A DNA stretch of 64,000 bases from positions 5,828,001-5,892,000 of the forward strand of contig NC_048555.1 in NCBI RefSeq assembly GCF_902806685.2, in the 5' to 3' direction. The notes beneath the pieces were generated by a model. That model was not told the origin of the DNA. It worked only from the letters and a program-made list of their open reading frames with translations, and did not search any database. Positions within the stretch are counted from its first letter, which is position 1. The number at the start of each line of letters is the position of its first letter. This stretch comes from Maniola hyperantus. Lineage: Eukaryota > Arthropoda > Insecta > Lepidoptera > Nymphalidae. The position numbers and the translations under genes are program-made. This document shows, in pieces, positions 22,999-32,530 of this stretch.

Positions 22999-23130
22999 CA
23001 CGGCCGAAGCCTTCCATCAGACTAGACCAGAAATTTAGAAATTATAAAATTCCAAATCCCTGCCAGGCATCAAACCAGGGACTTCCCACTAATAAGACCA
23101 CAGTGCTTACCACTGCGCCAGGGAGGTCGT
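22999..23130 (-). mobile_element. SINE family 1, tRNA head and part of body
   Basis: On the minus strand it reads 'cgacctccctggcgcagtgg' (box A region), then 'taagcactgtggtcttatta', and box B-like 'ggtttgatgcctggcaggga', followed by 'ggaattttataatttctaaa'. Same family as 54295. It ends within the body at 'aaggcttcggccgtggctag'. Confidence 0.8.
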
Positions 23131-23442
23131 GGTTAATAATAAGTATTATTCAAACGAAACCCCAGCTACGTTTGTTTGAAGCGCGCTACCAGTAAACTAC
23201 TCTTAAACTTTTTCTGATTTCCTGTTCCTTACGTAAGTAATAATTAACATTTCTCTAACGCGCTGTACGAATTTAAATGTACCCGTGCAGTGTGCAATGG
23301 TAGAATAGAATGAGGCATTCCTACCATGCAAAATCAAATCGGCGAGGAATTTAGGGTAAACTGCAAAGGATTTCTCTTGACAATGAGCGAACGTTTGAAT
23401 GCGTCGCGAGTCGCGACCGTTTTCTCTTGGGTTGAGAAATAT

Positions 23443-23566
23443 AGAGCGCACTTTAACTTTGCTCAGACTTGAGGCACTGTTAAAAGAGACAGATTTATGC
23501 CAGCTATTTATAAAGCTGTCTCGTTTTAACAGTGTCCTATGGCTGAGCAAAGTCAAAGTGCGCTCT
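23443..23566. mobile_element. 124-bp palindromic MITE
   Basis: The left arm 'agagcgcactttaactttgc' followed by 'tcagacttgaggcactgtta' pairs with the right arm 'taacagtgtcctatggctga' followed by 'gcaaagtcaaagtgcgctct'. Arms are about 50 bp around a 22-bp centre. Frames reading through it in either direction are artefacts of the fold-back. Confidence 0.75.
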
Positions 23567-23664
23567 AGGTTTAGCCTTAGTTAACCCTGAATCGGTCACA
23601 TGGTGTCAGAAAAAACAGCTAAGTGTACCTATATTTCTCTGTTTTTGACAAAAAAACTTTCTAA

Positions 23665-23945
23665 AACTAGCGTGAGTCAGACTCTCACACGAAGGGTTCC
23701 GTACCATCAGAAATAAAAATAGTAACACTTTTTTTAATGGCGGCTACTTTGTAATTGTAATTATTTGTTGTTATATCGCAAATAGAAATACACATTCTGT
23801 GGCAATTTTTGCTCTCTACCTTTTACCATTCACGAGATACAGCCCGCTGATAGACAGACGGACGGACGGGCGGACGGACAGTGCATGGAGGCATAGTAGT
23901 AGGGTCCCATTGGCACCCTTTGGGTACTGTAAGGGTGGTAAATTG
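23665..23945 (+). repeat. 'Gggttccg' repeat with (GGAC)n, copy 2
   Basis: 'cacacgaagggttccgtacc', 'gagatacagcccgctgatag', '(GGAC)n' at 23858-23880 and 'agggtcccattggcaccctt' parallel the copy at 5812-6060. Confidence 0.65.
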
Positions 23946-24839
23946 GGCGGAATAGAAATATACCCGGATACGGAATAATCTACCACCTTACAAAGATTAG
24001 AGGAAAAAAATAATTTTACTTACTTGATCTATCTACCTAGTAAAGAATAGAAGCTAGCCGTCGACTCCCTTGTAATGTATATGAGGTGTTATAAATGAAA
24101 TTTGCTAGATGTTAGGCAAAATTGTTTTTAATGTAACTTTTACCGGGGTCGCTTAATACATAATGATGGCTAATAATGCTTAGTTATTCTAGCTTAATGC
24201 CAAGACTTAATTTAGATACATTAGAATGCCTTAGGTAGATAGTACATAAAATCTATGTTTTAAATTTAAGATGCCATTGGCATGGAATAGACAATGACAC
24301 AGTAAAATTCATAAAATTGTTTCAAAATAAAAGCTCAGTAGTAAAGACAGGGTTCTTACTGTACACATACACTAAGAAGGTTCACTAAACTGTTCCAGGA
24401 TACAAACATTTGCTTACTTGTAGGTGCGAAGACTGCAAGGTAGCTGGACGGCATCGGCCAAGCTCCCAAAACTCGATTTAACTTGATTCTTCACAACCGA
24501 AATGTTTCATTACAAAGATTTTCACCAAGTCTTATCCATAGAATTAAGTTGCCAACGTGAATGTGCAAAAGAAATAAATACGGAAAACGAAAGCGAAAAA
24601 CGGAAAACCGAAAACTAAAAACGGAAACGCAAACGGAAACTAAAACGGAAACCCTGCAACAAAGAAAAAACAAGATTATAATTTGTGCTGTGTGAAAATT
24701 TCGACACGTGGAATTTTCCCGATCAAACACAACTCACCTATTGAACTCCTGGCCACCAATGGTTTTCAGGAGTCCACCCACAACCCATTATCCTCATTTA
24801 TTTGGGAAGGTAAAATAACTGGAACTGAAAGGGAAATCA
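23946..24839. other. Left flank of the gypsy element; degenerate CGGAAA repeats
   Basis: 24574-24652 is a purine-rich, degenerate tandem repeat of CGGAAA/CGAAA words. No gene. 24840-24892, next to the LTR, is part of the inverted duplication described separately. Confidence 0.45.
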
Positions 24840-24892
24840 TGAAATTAGGATTTTCTCTAACCAAACCGCCATTTTGTCGAATCCACATTACT

Positions 24893-25413
24893 TGATTTTT
24901 CACTCACCATAATTGATGAAACATTGAAATACGTTAGGATGACTAAATTTATAACTATTGTATTTTCCCAGGCGAAGCCATGGGCGAAAAAGAATGAGAT
25001 TTTCCTGGAACGAAAAAAATTCGTCTTCACATGTTGACTCCAGAAAAATTCTAAATCTCACCAATCGGTGTTGCCAGACGCAACCCGAGTGTGGCCGCTC
25101 TCAGTTAGTTTGATCATAAAGCCAATTCATTTTTGAATATCTGCGGAACCTAAGGATATATTATAAGAACCGTTTTGTTAATGACTTAACAATAAACAAA
25201 TGATATTATGGTTTTATTTAATTATTTTTGTTTTATTTTTACGACAATTGACAACGAAGCAAACGCCATCTATTGTGGCTCGAATGAACTCTGAACATCG
25301 ACCCACGCGTAGTTCTGCACCTTGATGCTAGGTGGCACCAACATACTTTGAACAAAATAGATTTTAATTAAAAGCGAAACGCTAATTAGTAGTTCAAAAT
25401 TTACAACGTCACA
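24893..25413 (-). mobile_element. 3' LTR of gypsy-like element
   Basis: 521 bp. On the minus strand it begins TGTGACGTTGTAAATTTTG and ends GTGAGTGAAAAATCA, the usual TG...CA ends. It is preceded by the polypurine tract at 25414-25428 and contains an AATAAA signal (minus strand, 25213-25218). Identical over 501-502 bp, save one T in a T-run, to the direct copy at 31629-32129. Confidence 0.85.
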
Positions 25414-25428
25414 ATACTTCCCCTCCTA
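25414..25428 (-). promoter_or_regulatory. Polypurine tract for plus-strand DNA priming
   Basis: Minus strand reads AGGAGGGGAAGTAT directly before the LTR's TGTGACG. Position and composition fit the primer for plus-strand synthesis. A second G-run lies further upstream at 25989-25999. Confidence 0.75.
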
Positions 25429-25645
25429 CGAAAAGGTTCAACAGGTTGAACCACGCTGCCCTCAGCGTCATCCAACAACTACTAACAATTTGCCTGAAAC
25501 AAACAAACAAAAAAAACACAGAAGTTACGCGTGAACGCACATCTACTACTAACAAGGAAAATTGTCTAACAAAATAAATATACTGAAAACAGTGTAAGGT
25601 TTTATACATTATACTTAACTACACAACCCTAACTTCTAAAAAGAA

Positions 25646-26236
25646 TATATACAAAAAAACTTCATGGTGTCTAAGACACTTGAGTGGAAACATCTTGGCA
25701 TCATTTTTCAGCTGACTGATAGAATGCGTCTAGGCCTACGGTGGTTCACTCTTTTAAACTACCATCGTAATATTTGTTACTCAACAAATACGGAAAATCT
25801 GGTTGTGAACGGGTCCATCTGATATGGCAACCGTTCTCTATCCCATTCGGAAAAATAAAACCGAATCAAAATCGGAATATGAGAAAAAAAAAACGAAATA
25901 ACTCTCCTAGAAAATAGATCTCGGAACAGAATCGGAAAAATAACAGAAATGATCCGTTATCTAGAAGGAAAACGAAAACAAAACACAAAACCCCCCCTTT
26001 TCGTTATCCCCAAAGTACGATATTTGCATTTTTACTTTCTCAACCGGTTGGTCTACCACAAGCATTCCAATCATCACATATTCATCCCTACATACATCCA
26101 CTACATTCCTCCTCAACTGAACCATGGTAATGTAACTGTTAACTCAGAACATCACTACACTCATTCAAATTCCTAATTGAATATTGATAACTTAAATATT
26201 CAAACAGTTTAGACCAAACTAAGTAATGGCAAATAT
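25646..26236 (-). other. 3' untranslated part of the gypsy element
   Basis: Lies between the pol stop codon and the inverted-repeat arm. It holds a second purine run (minus strand AAAAGGGGGGG at about 25989-25999), which could be an internal polypurine tract. Neither strand has a credible env or accessory ORF. Confidence 0.5.
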
Positions 26237-29200
26237 CTACTTCTTAATATCCTTAATATGCCAAGTGCCTATTGGGTGGTTGTCAGCTACTCTAACTAGT
26301 TCGTAAACCAAAGGTGACAAAACCTTGACAACCCTGCACTTTTCATACTTAGGTGCCAGCTTAGCTGCGAAAAAATTTGTAGCGTCGCTTTGTGGATAGG
26401 TCTTTTTCCACACTATATCCCCAACAGAATAGCTTGCAGACCTACGCCTTAAGTTGTAATGCGTTGCATACTCTGCATGAGCCTGAAACAAATTTCTCCT
26501 AACCTGACCAAATATGTCCTCCAAAGTTCCAAACTTTCCTGCGTATTCCTCCCTTGGAATTCCGGCCTCGTACTCCTTATCCGTGTCCTTATAGAAGGAA
26601 CCATTTAAAACCGGTTCTCTAGCGTGGACAAGGAAGAACGGGGAGAATCCAGTGGATTCATTAACCGCACTGTTTATGGCGAACTGGACCTTGTACAGGT
26701 TTTCGTCCCAGGACCTGTGGTTATCTTTCACAAAAGCGGCTACAGCAGTCATAACAACCTTATTGTACCTCTCAACAAGGTTAACTTGCGGAGTGTACAG
26801 TGGTGTGTAGTGTAATTTCGGAATATTATAACGCTTAATGAGATTACGGAATTCAGATCCTGTAAATTGGGACCCATTGTCCACAATCACAGTCTCTGGA
26901 ACACTATGGTTCAAAAATACAAAATTCTCTAGCGCTTTAACAACAGCGGCACCTGTGGCACGCCGTAACGGAAACAACATTGTATATTTCGAAAAACAAC
27001 ACGTCACCACAAAAAGAAATGTAAATCCTGATTTAGACCTAGGCAAAGGTCCGACTAAATCAGCCGAAATGACCTGAAAAGGTCTCTCGCAGACTTTAGG
27101 CTTCCCTAGCAGACCTGGAGTGGCTGATGTCGTGTGTTTATACGCAGAGCAAGTATCACAATTCTTAACGTACTCAACCACGTCCTTATACATACCACGC
27201 CAAAAATATCTGAGGGATAATCTGCGATGAGTTTTGAACACACCAAAATGACCTGCAGTTGCATCTGCATGGTTTTGTTGCATAATTCTAAGGATGTCGT
27301 TCTTGTGGACTACCTCTTTCCAGTCGAACTCACTGAGAAGCTGGTATTTACATTTACTGTAACGATATAGTTTATCGTTCAAAATACAAAAATTCGGAAA
27401 ATTTGCTGGATTGATTTTACAGCCATTAAATGTTTTGTCATACCAGTCATCTACCAAAACTTGTTGACTAGAGTTATCATTACGATCACCAACTACATCT
27501 ACGTGTATGAGTCTCGACAAGGTATCCGGAACTACATTATCACAACCCTTCCTATGTTCGATAACAAAATTATACTGTGATAATCTACAACCCCATCTGG
27601 CGAGTCGTCCTGAGGGATTTTCTAAATTTAAGAACCACTTTAGGGATGCATGGTCTGTGATAATTGTGACTGGCTTGGAACCAAAATAAGCCTGAAATTT
27701 CTCCACTGCAAAAATCACAGCTAGAGCCTCGCGTTCCGTCGCGCTGTAATTCCTTTCGTTTTTATTTAGGCTCCTACTGACATACGCAATGGGATGATCG
27801 CAACCATCGGTTTCTTGCGTTAGCATACCGCCAACACCATATGCAGAAGCATCACAATGTATTTTGAATGGTTTTTCAAAATTCGGTACCGCAAGAACAG
27901 GTGCGGTTACCAACGCATTCTTCAATGTATTAAATGCTACCTCTGCCTGTTCGCTCCACTCAAATTTAGGTGCGTTCTTTCCTTTACTCGTTAGTCTATT
28001 GAGTGGTGCAGCGATGGTTGAAAAATTCCTAATAAAGCGCCTGTACCAAGAACAAGTGCCTAGGAAAATCTTTACCTCCTGTGCAGTTTTTGGGGTCGGA
28101 AAGTTCAAAACTGCGGCAACTTTTCCAGGATCTGTGCGTAAACCAAATTCATCCACTATATACCCTAAATATTTCAAAGAGTTTCTAAAAAAATTACATT
28201 TATCAAAATTTATGGATAGTTGAGCCATTTTTAGTTTATCCAGAACTCTGTTTAATAAAATTAAATGGGTTTCAAAATCAGCAGAACAAATAACAATATC
28301 ATCTATATAACAAAATACTATTCCATTTTCAATATCACTACAAAAATTTTGATTAAATAACTGGTCCATTAACCTCTGCTGTCGTGCTGGTGCACCGCAT
28401 AGGCCAAACGGCATGACTTTAAATTTGAATAACCCTCTACCAGGAACTGTAAAACTGGTTTTTTCCTGAGAGTCGTTAGCTAACGGAATTTGCCAGAAAC
28501 TTGAACTTAAATCAATCGATGATAAAAACCTTGCCTCTTTCAAGCTATCTAGAATTTGTGGAATGTACGGTATTGAGTATGAATCCCCCTTTGTCACTGA
28601 ATTTAATTTCCTGCAATCTAGGCAAAATCTCCAGTCTCCATTTGCCTTTTTCACTAAAATTGCTGGGTTATTCCAAGGGCTTTCACTCGGAGTAACTACG
28701 TCCATTTCCAGCATCCTATCTAACTCTTTACTTAAAGCTTCCTTCTTTTCGGGAGAAAGTGGATATTGTTTTATTTTTATTGGCAAGGCATCACCGGTGT
28801 CAATAACATGTTCAATTAATTTTGTTCTACCCAATCCAATTTTCTCTGAAGAAATATCTAAAAATTTATTTACTACAGACTGGGCTAATTCTTTCTGTTG
28901 AGATGATAAGTTTTCAAAAGAAGTGATGGTATGAATTTGTTTATTATCAATCGCACAAATATTGTAAAATTGAGAAGGTGCCTTAATTAATTCTAAATTA
29001 TCAAAAATGCCAGGGGCTAACTGAAATGTTTTCCAAAAGTCACAACCAAAAATAACATCCGCTATTATAGAGGGTACTACAAAAAATTTTATTATGTGAG
29101 TTACGGAATTATAAGTAATCGGAATAAACATATAACCCATGCAATCAAGTTTGTCTCCATTTGCCACTGAAAATGTGGTATCAATACTGCTATGCAATTT

Positions 29201-29424
29201 ATAACCGAATCTCAAAAAAACCTTGTGCGCCTGGTTACCCAAAATTGACGCGCAAGCACCGGAATCTAGTAAACCTGTAATCTCAAAACCGTCAACAAAA
29301 ACCTTTAAATGTGGCCTAAAGTCTCGTTTATCCACTGAATACAGAACTGTGTCAGGTAAAAGGGATGTTTTGTTGTTAATGACCAAGTTCTTTACTTGTG
29401 TCTCTGCACAGTTCTTACTAATTA
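26237..29424 (-). CDS. pol: Gypsy pol: protease, reverse transcriptase, RNase H, integrase
   Basis: A single open frame entered by -1 frameshift from gag. Numbered from the first in-frame TTG at 29386 (1049 codons), it shows a retropepsin with active site LDSGA at 40-44, a reverse transcriptase about 195-430 with YIDD at 360-363 and the first catalytic Asp near 292, and RNase H about 500-625 with D512, E552 and D578. The integrase follows: zinc-binding H706/H713/C743/C746 and a D776, D836, E872 core with exactly 35 residues between the last two (D35E). The order PR-RT-RH-IN is diagnostic of Ty3/gypsy, not Ty1/copia. There is no ATG where the frame opens, in keeping with expression as a Gag-Pol fusion. 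All catalytic residues checked are present, so the enzymes may be intact. Host genes on the opposite strand of this region are not supported. Confidence 0.95.
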
Positions 29425-30690
29425 GTTTTTTGAATTTTTGTCCGGAGCGGGTTTACTAATCGCCTTTTTACTACAACTTGGACATGTCTTTACTGTAAAG
29501 TTCTGACGTCCACACGAAAAACATCTAATAAATTTCGGAACTGTCCTGCAAAATTTAAAGGAATGGTTACCCTTGCCGCACTTGTAACATAGTTGTTTAT
29601 TTGTTTTCGTAAAATCAGTGCCTTTACTTGTATCAACCTTAGGTGCAGGTGTGACTGAAAGTGTGTTTATCTGTTTTGTCACTTGTTTGTAAGCAAACTC
29701 TGAACTTAAAGTTGCCTTACTGTTAGTAGGCTCAGAAAATAAGGCGGAACGCTGCCTCGCAGCCTCTAGTTTGCGACACTTTTCCTTCAACATTGCGACA
29801 GACTTAATGTCAACAAGAGCTAATTGTTCTGAGTAAAAAGGGCGAATATTATGTAATAAAATTTGTAACTTTTGTTCTTCGGAAAGTGGTGTTGACAACC
29901 TTGAAAACATGCCAAACATTACAGCGAAATAGATAGACACAGGTTCTTCAGAGCCTTGTGTTCTTGCTCGAATTTCACCTAGCAACCTGTAGTCATAATC
30001 TACTGCATCAAATTCCTCTAAAAATAAAGTTTTCAATTCTGACCAAGACGAAACTTGACATTTGTTGCCTCTGTACCATAACAATGCTCGGCCTGTAAAA
30101 AGATGAAATGCAGAAACAAATAATTTTCCATCTGAAACGCCATAAGATCTTTTATATTCCTCAACGCGTTCGATGAAACTGCGCGGATCACCCTGTCCGT
30201 TGAAATTTAACTTCCACTTGGCAACATTTTTATCACCAGTGCAGTCAACGGCGGTACTCTCGGAATCCAGTGATTCGTCGTGAGACGACTCATTGTCAGC
30301 ATCTAATCTGGAAATCAAACTCTGCAACTTTGTATGTAATTCACTCTTCCTACTTATTAAGCTGAGTTCGGAACACTGTATTCTCAAAATTCTAAAGTAC
30401 AAATGTGAAGCTAAAGCTTTAGACCTACAGAGGGCATGTCTATCTTTAGTGTCAGAACACTTTTTTAATAAATCTTCTAAGTCTTGAAGTTTTTTAGTAA
30501 TAACCCCTAACTCACTTTCAGAAGAGAAATCTGTCTCTAAAATTGATTCAGAAGGAATTTCCTGAATTAATTGTTTTAACTGTTTCTTTAAACCTAGCAC
30601 TGTAGGTGCTGGAGTTTCGGAACGAATGGATACCTCATAACACAATTCGTCCTTCAAAAGTGAATGAAACTGGGCAAAAGTCTGTTCCAT
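29422..30690 (-). CDS. gag: Gypsy Gag polyprotein
   Basis: 422 residues starting at the ATG at 30690. It forms the virus-like particle that packages element RNA. The first ~140 residues are charged and probably helical. About 165-245 is a retrotransposon Gag/capsid-like region with the typical aromatic pattern (FIERVEEYKRSYGV, ALLWYRG, WSELKTLFLEEF). The nucleocapsid end has one standard zinc knuckle C368-C371-H376-C381 (CX2CX4HX4C) and a second with the same spacing but Phe398 in place of His (C390, C393, F398, C403), followed by another CPSC. The altered second knuckle may bind zinc differently or have a neighbour substitute. The gene ends at the frameshift site and overlaps pol. Confidence 0.92.
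   Translation of the reverse strand: MEQTFAQFHSLLKDELCYEVSIRSETPAPTVLGLKKQLKQLIQEIPSESILETDFSSESELGVITKKLQDLEDLLKKCSDTKDRHALCRSKALASHLYFRILRIQCSELSLISRKSELHTKLQSLISRLDADNESSHDESLDSESTAVDCTGDKNVAKWKLNFNGQGDPRSFIERVEEYKRSYGVSDGKLFVSAFHLFTGRALLWYRGNKCQVSSWSELKTLFLEEFDAVDYDYRLLGEIRARTQGSEEPVSIYFAVMFGMFSRLSTPLSEEQKLQILLHNIRPFYSEQLALVDIKSVAMLKEKCRKLEAARQRSALFSEPTNSKATLSSEFAYKQVTKQINTLSVTPAPKVDTSKGTDFTKTNKQLCYKCGKGNHSFKFCRTVPKFIRCFSCGRQNFTVKTCPSCSKKAISKPAPDKNSKN
29425..29431 (-). promoter_or_regulatory. A AAA AAC -1 ribosomal frameshift site
   Basis: In the gag frame the codons read TCA AAA AAC TAA. A_AAA_AAC is a canonical X_XXY_YYZ slippery heptamer set in the right phase, and the gag stop codon follows immediately. 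Slipping back one base enters the pol frame, which is open from there. A downstream stem or pseudoknot was not determined. Confidence 0.85.
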
Positions 30691-30822
30691 TGTGTTAAGT
30701 CAAAACACATTTAACAAAATATCGAGCTTGTGTAACTGTCTATGTTTAGCCTTATACAAATTGGTTAAACACAAACACAAAAGAAGTTATTTAAACTATT
30801 AAATATACACAAGCAAAATTCT
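30691..30822 (-). other. Residual gag leader between gag start and inverted arm
   Basis: 132 bp upstream of the gag ATG. A normal element would have a primer-binding site and leader running back to the 5' LTR; here the sequence is cut short by the inverted copy of the 3' end. No TGG-type primer-binding site was seen. Confidence 0.6.
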
Positions 30823-31628
30823 TTCTTTTTAGAAGTTAGGGTTGTGTAGTTAAGTATAATGTATAAAACCTTACACTGTTTTCAGTATATTTATTTTGTT
30901 AGACAATTTTCCTTGTTAGTAGTAGATGTGCGTTCACGCGTAACTTCTGTGTTTTTTTTGTTTGTTTGTTTCAGGCAAATTGTTAGTAGTTGTTGGATGA
31001 CGCTGAGGGCAGCGTGGTTCAACCTGTTGAACCTTTTCGTAGGAGGGGAAGTATTGTGACGTTGTAAATTTTGAACTACTAATTAGCGTTTCGCTTTTAA
31101 TTAAAATCTATTTTGTTCAAAGTATGTTGGTGCCACCTAGCATCAAGGTGCAGAACTACGCGTGGGTCGATGTTCAGAGTTCATTCGAGCCACAATAGAT
31201 GGCGTTTGCTTCGTTGTCAATTGTCGTAAAAATAAAACAAAAATAATTAAATAAAACCATAATATCATTTGTTTATTGTTAAGTCATTAACAAAACGGTT
31301 CTTATAATATATCCTTAGGTTCCGCAGATATTCAAAAATGAATTGGCTTTATGATCAAACTAACTGAGAGCGGCCACACTCGGGTTGCGTCTGGCAACAC
31401 CGATTGGTGAGATTTAGAATTTTTCTGGAGTCAACATGTGAAGACGAATTTTTTTCGTTCCAGGAAAATCTCATTCTTTTTCGCCCATGGCTTCGCCTGG
31501 GAAAATACAATAGTTATAAATTTAGTCATCCTAACGTATTTCAATGTTTCATCAATTATGGTGAGTGAAAAATCAAGTAATGTGGATTCGACAAAATGGC
31601 GGTTTGGTTAGAGAAAATCCTAATTTCA
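30823..31628. repeat. Right arm of 806-bp inverted repeat
   Basis: Mirror of 24840-25645: 3' UTR piece, polypurine tract (plus-strand 'aggaggggaagtat' at 31041-31054), a full 521-bp LTR in plus orientation (31055-31575), and 53 bp that in the left arm lie outside the LTR. It joins the direct LTR copy at 31628/31629 inside a 'catg' palindrome. Confidence 0.85.
31055..31575 (+). mobile_element. Inverted full-length LTR
   Basis: 521 bp, TGTGACG to AAAAATCA on the plus strand, opposite to the coding strand of this element. It carries its own polypurine tract on the left, so it is a 3'-type end, not a normal 5' LTR. Confidence 0.85.
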
Positions 31629-32129
31629 TGATTTTCACTCACCATAATTGATGAAACATTGAAATACGTTAGGATGACTAAATTTATAACTATTGTATTT
31701 TCCCAGGCGAAGCCATGGGCGAAAAAGAATGAGATTTTCCTGGAACGAAAAAAATTCGTCTTCACATGTTGACTCCAGAAAAATTCTAAATCTCACCAAT
31801 CGGTGTTGCCAGACGCAACCCGAGTGTGGCCGCTCTCAGTTAGTTTGATCATAAAGCCAATTCATTTTTGAATATCTGCGGAACCTAAGGATATATTATA
31901 AGAACCGTTTTGTTAATGACTTAACAATAAACAAATGATATTATGGTTTTATTTAATTATTTTTGTTTTATTTTTACGACAATTGACAACGAAGCAAACG
32001 CCATCTATTGTGGCTCGAATGAACTCTGAACATCGACCCACGCGTAGTTCTGCACCTTGATGCTAGGTGGCACCAACATACTTTGAACAAAATAGATTTT
32101 AATTAAAAGCGAAACGCTAATTAGTAGTT
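31629..32129 (-). mobile_element. Direct LTR copy, lacking its outer 19-20 bp
   Basis: Same orientation as the LTR at 24893 and identical over 501 bp except for a 4-T versus 5-T run. It ends at 'ctaattagtagtt' where the left LTR continues 'caaaatttacaacgtcaca'; the next bases ('agtacggaatcctaaaagac') look like host DNA from a G-type repeat. It is in the position of the 5' LTR. Confidence 0.8.
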
Positions 32130-32394
32130 AGTACGGAATCCTAAAAGACCCTATGCGACCAATGATGTTACAAAAATAAGCGAGGCATTATGGCCAACGA
32201 GGGGTAGAATTTTTACAGCCTTTCCTAATTCGTTACGAGACGGACAGAAGGCGTCAAGGACATTAGAAAGTGTATCTATTTTATAACAAATTGTGTTAGT
32301 GTCATAAATAGGTTGTATTTTTATGGATAATCCGGCGTTTCCGAGTTCGAGTTACAATAAAACTTAAAGCTAGCATCTAATTACTTACCTACTG

Positions 32395-32530
32395 TATAAA
32401 TCATGCCCGCGTGGAATGGTGCCAAGAATACTGGCTGCATTTCCGCGCTGGACAGCCAAGCTGATCCTTTGCGCAAAAAAATGAGCTAGTCCTTCTGTCA
32501 CCAGATGAGGCCATTAACCGCGTTGAAATG
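32395..32530 (-). mobile_element. Non-LTR retrotransposon, RT C-terminal end
   Basis: The minus strand encodes ...AQRISLAVQRGNAASILGTIP followed by RGHDLYSR and a stop, the C-terminal end of a LINE ORF2-type protein. The plus-strand copy at 41555-41700 encodes the same end. The upstream coding part is lost. 3' UTR extends to about 32340 ('agctttaagttttattgtaa' on the minus strand). Clade not assigned. Confidence 0.7.

Larger units (their letters stand above)
24840..25645. repeat. Left arm of 806-bp inverted repeat
   Basis: Reverse-complement identical, as far as read by eye, to 30823-31628. It comprises 53 bp outside the LTR (24840-24892), the LTR (24893-25413), the polypurine tract and about 220 bp of the element's 3' UTR. 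The match stops at 25645/30823. Confidence 0.85.
24893..32129 (-). mobile_element. Ty3/gypsy-like LTR retrotransposon, rearranged at its 5' end
   Basis: Minus-strand element: 3' LTR at left, 3' UTR, pol (26237-29424), gag (29422-30690), then an inverted copy of its own 3' end (30823-31628) and a truncated direct LTR (31629-32129) at the 5' side. gag and pol are open, without internal stops, and the LTR copies are almost identical, so the copy looks recent. No envelope-like ORF exists in the 590 bp between pol and the 3' UTR. No primer-binding site was found next to either LTR in the sense expected. The outer 5' LTR lacks the first 19 bp (TGTGACG... end), so no target-site duplication can be confirmed. 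Clade within Ty3/gypsy was not determined. Confidence 0.9.

Noticed and set aside
25409..25609. 66-codon frame occurring twice with identical protein (minus here, plus at 30859-31059)
   Set aside because: Not a duplicated gene: it is in the two arms of the inverted repeat, across the polypurine tract and 3' UTR.
26624..28901. Several plus-strand frames of 60-119 codons
   Set aside because: Antisense of the intact gypsy pol gene.
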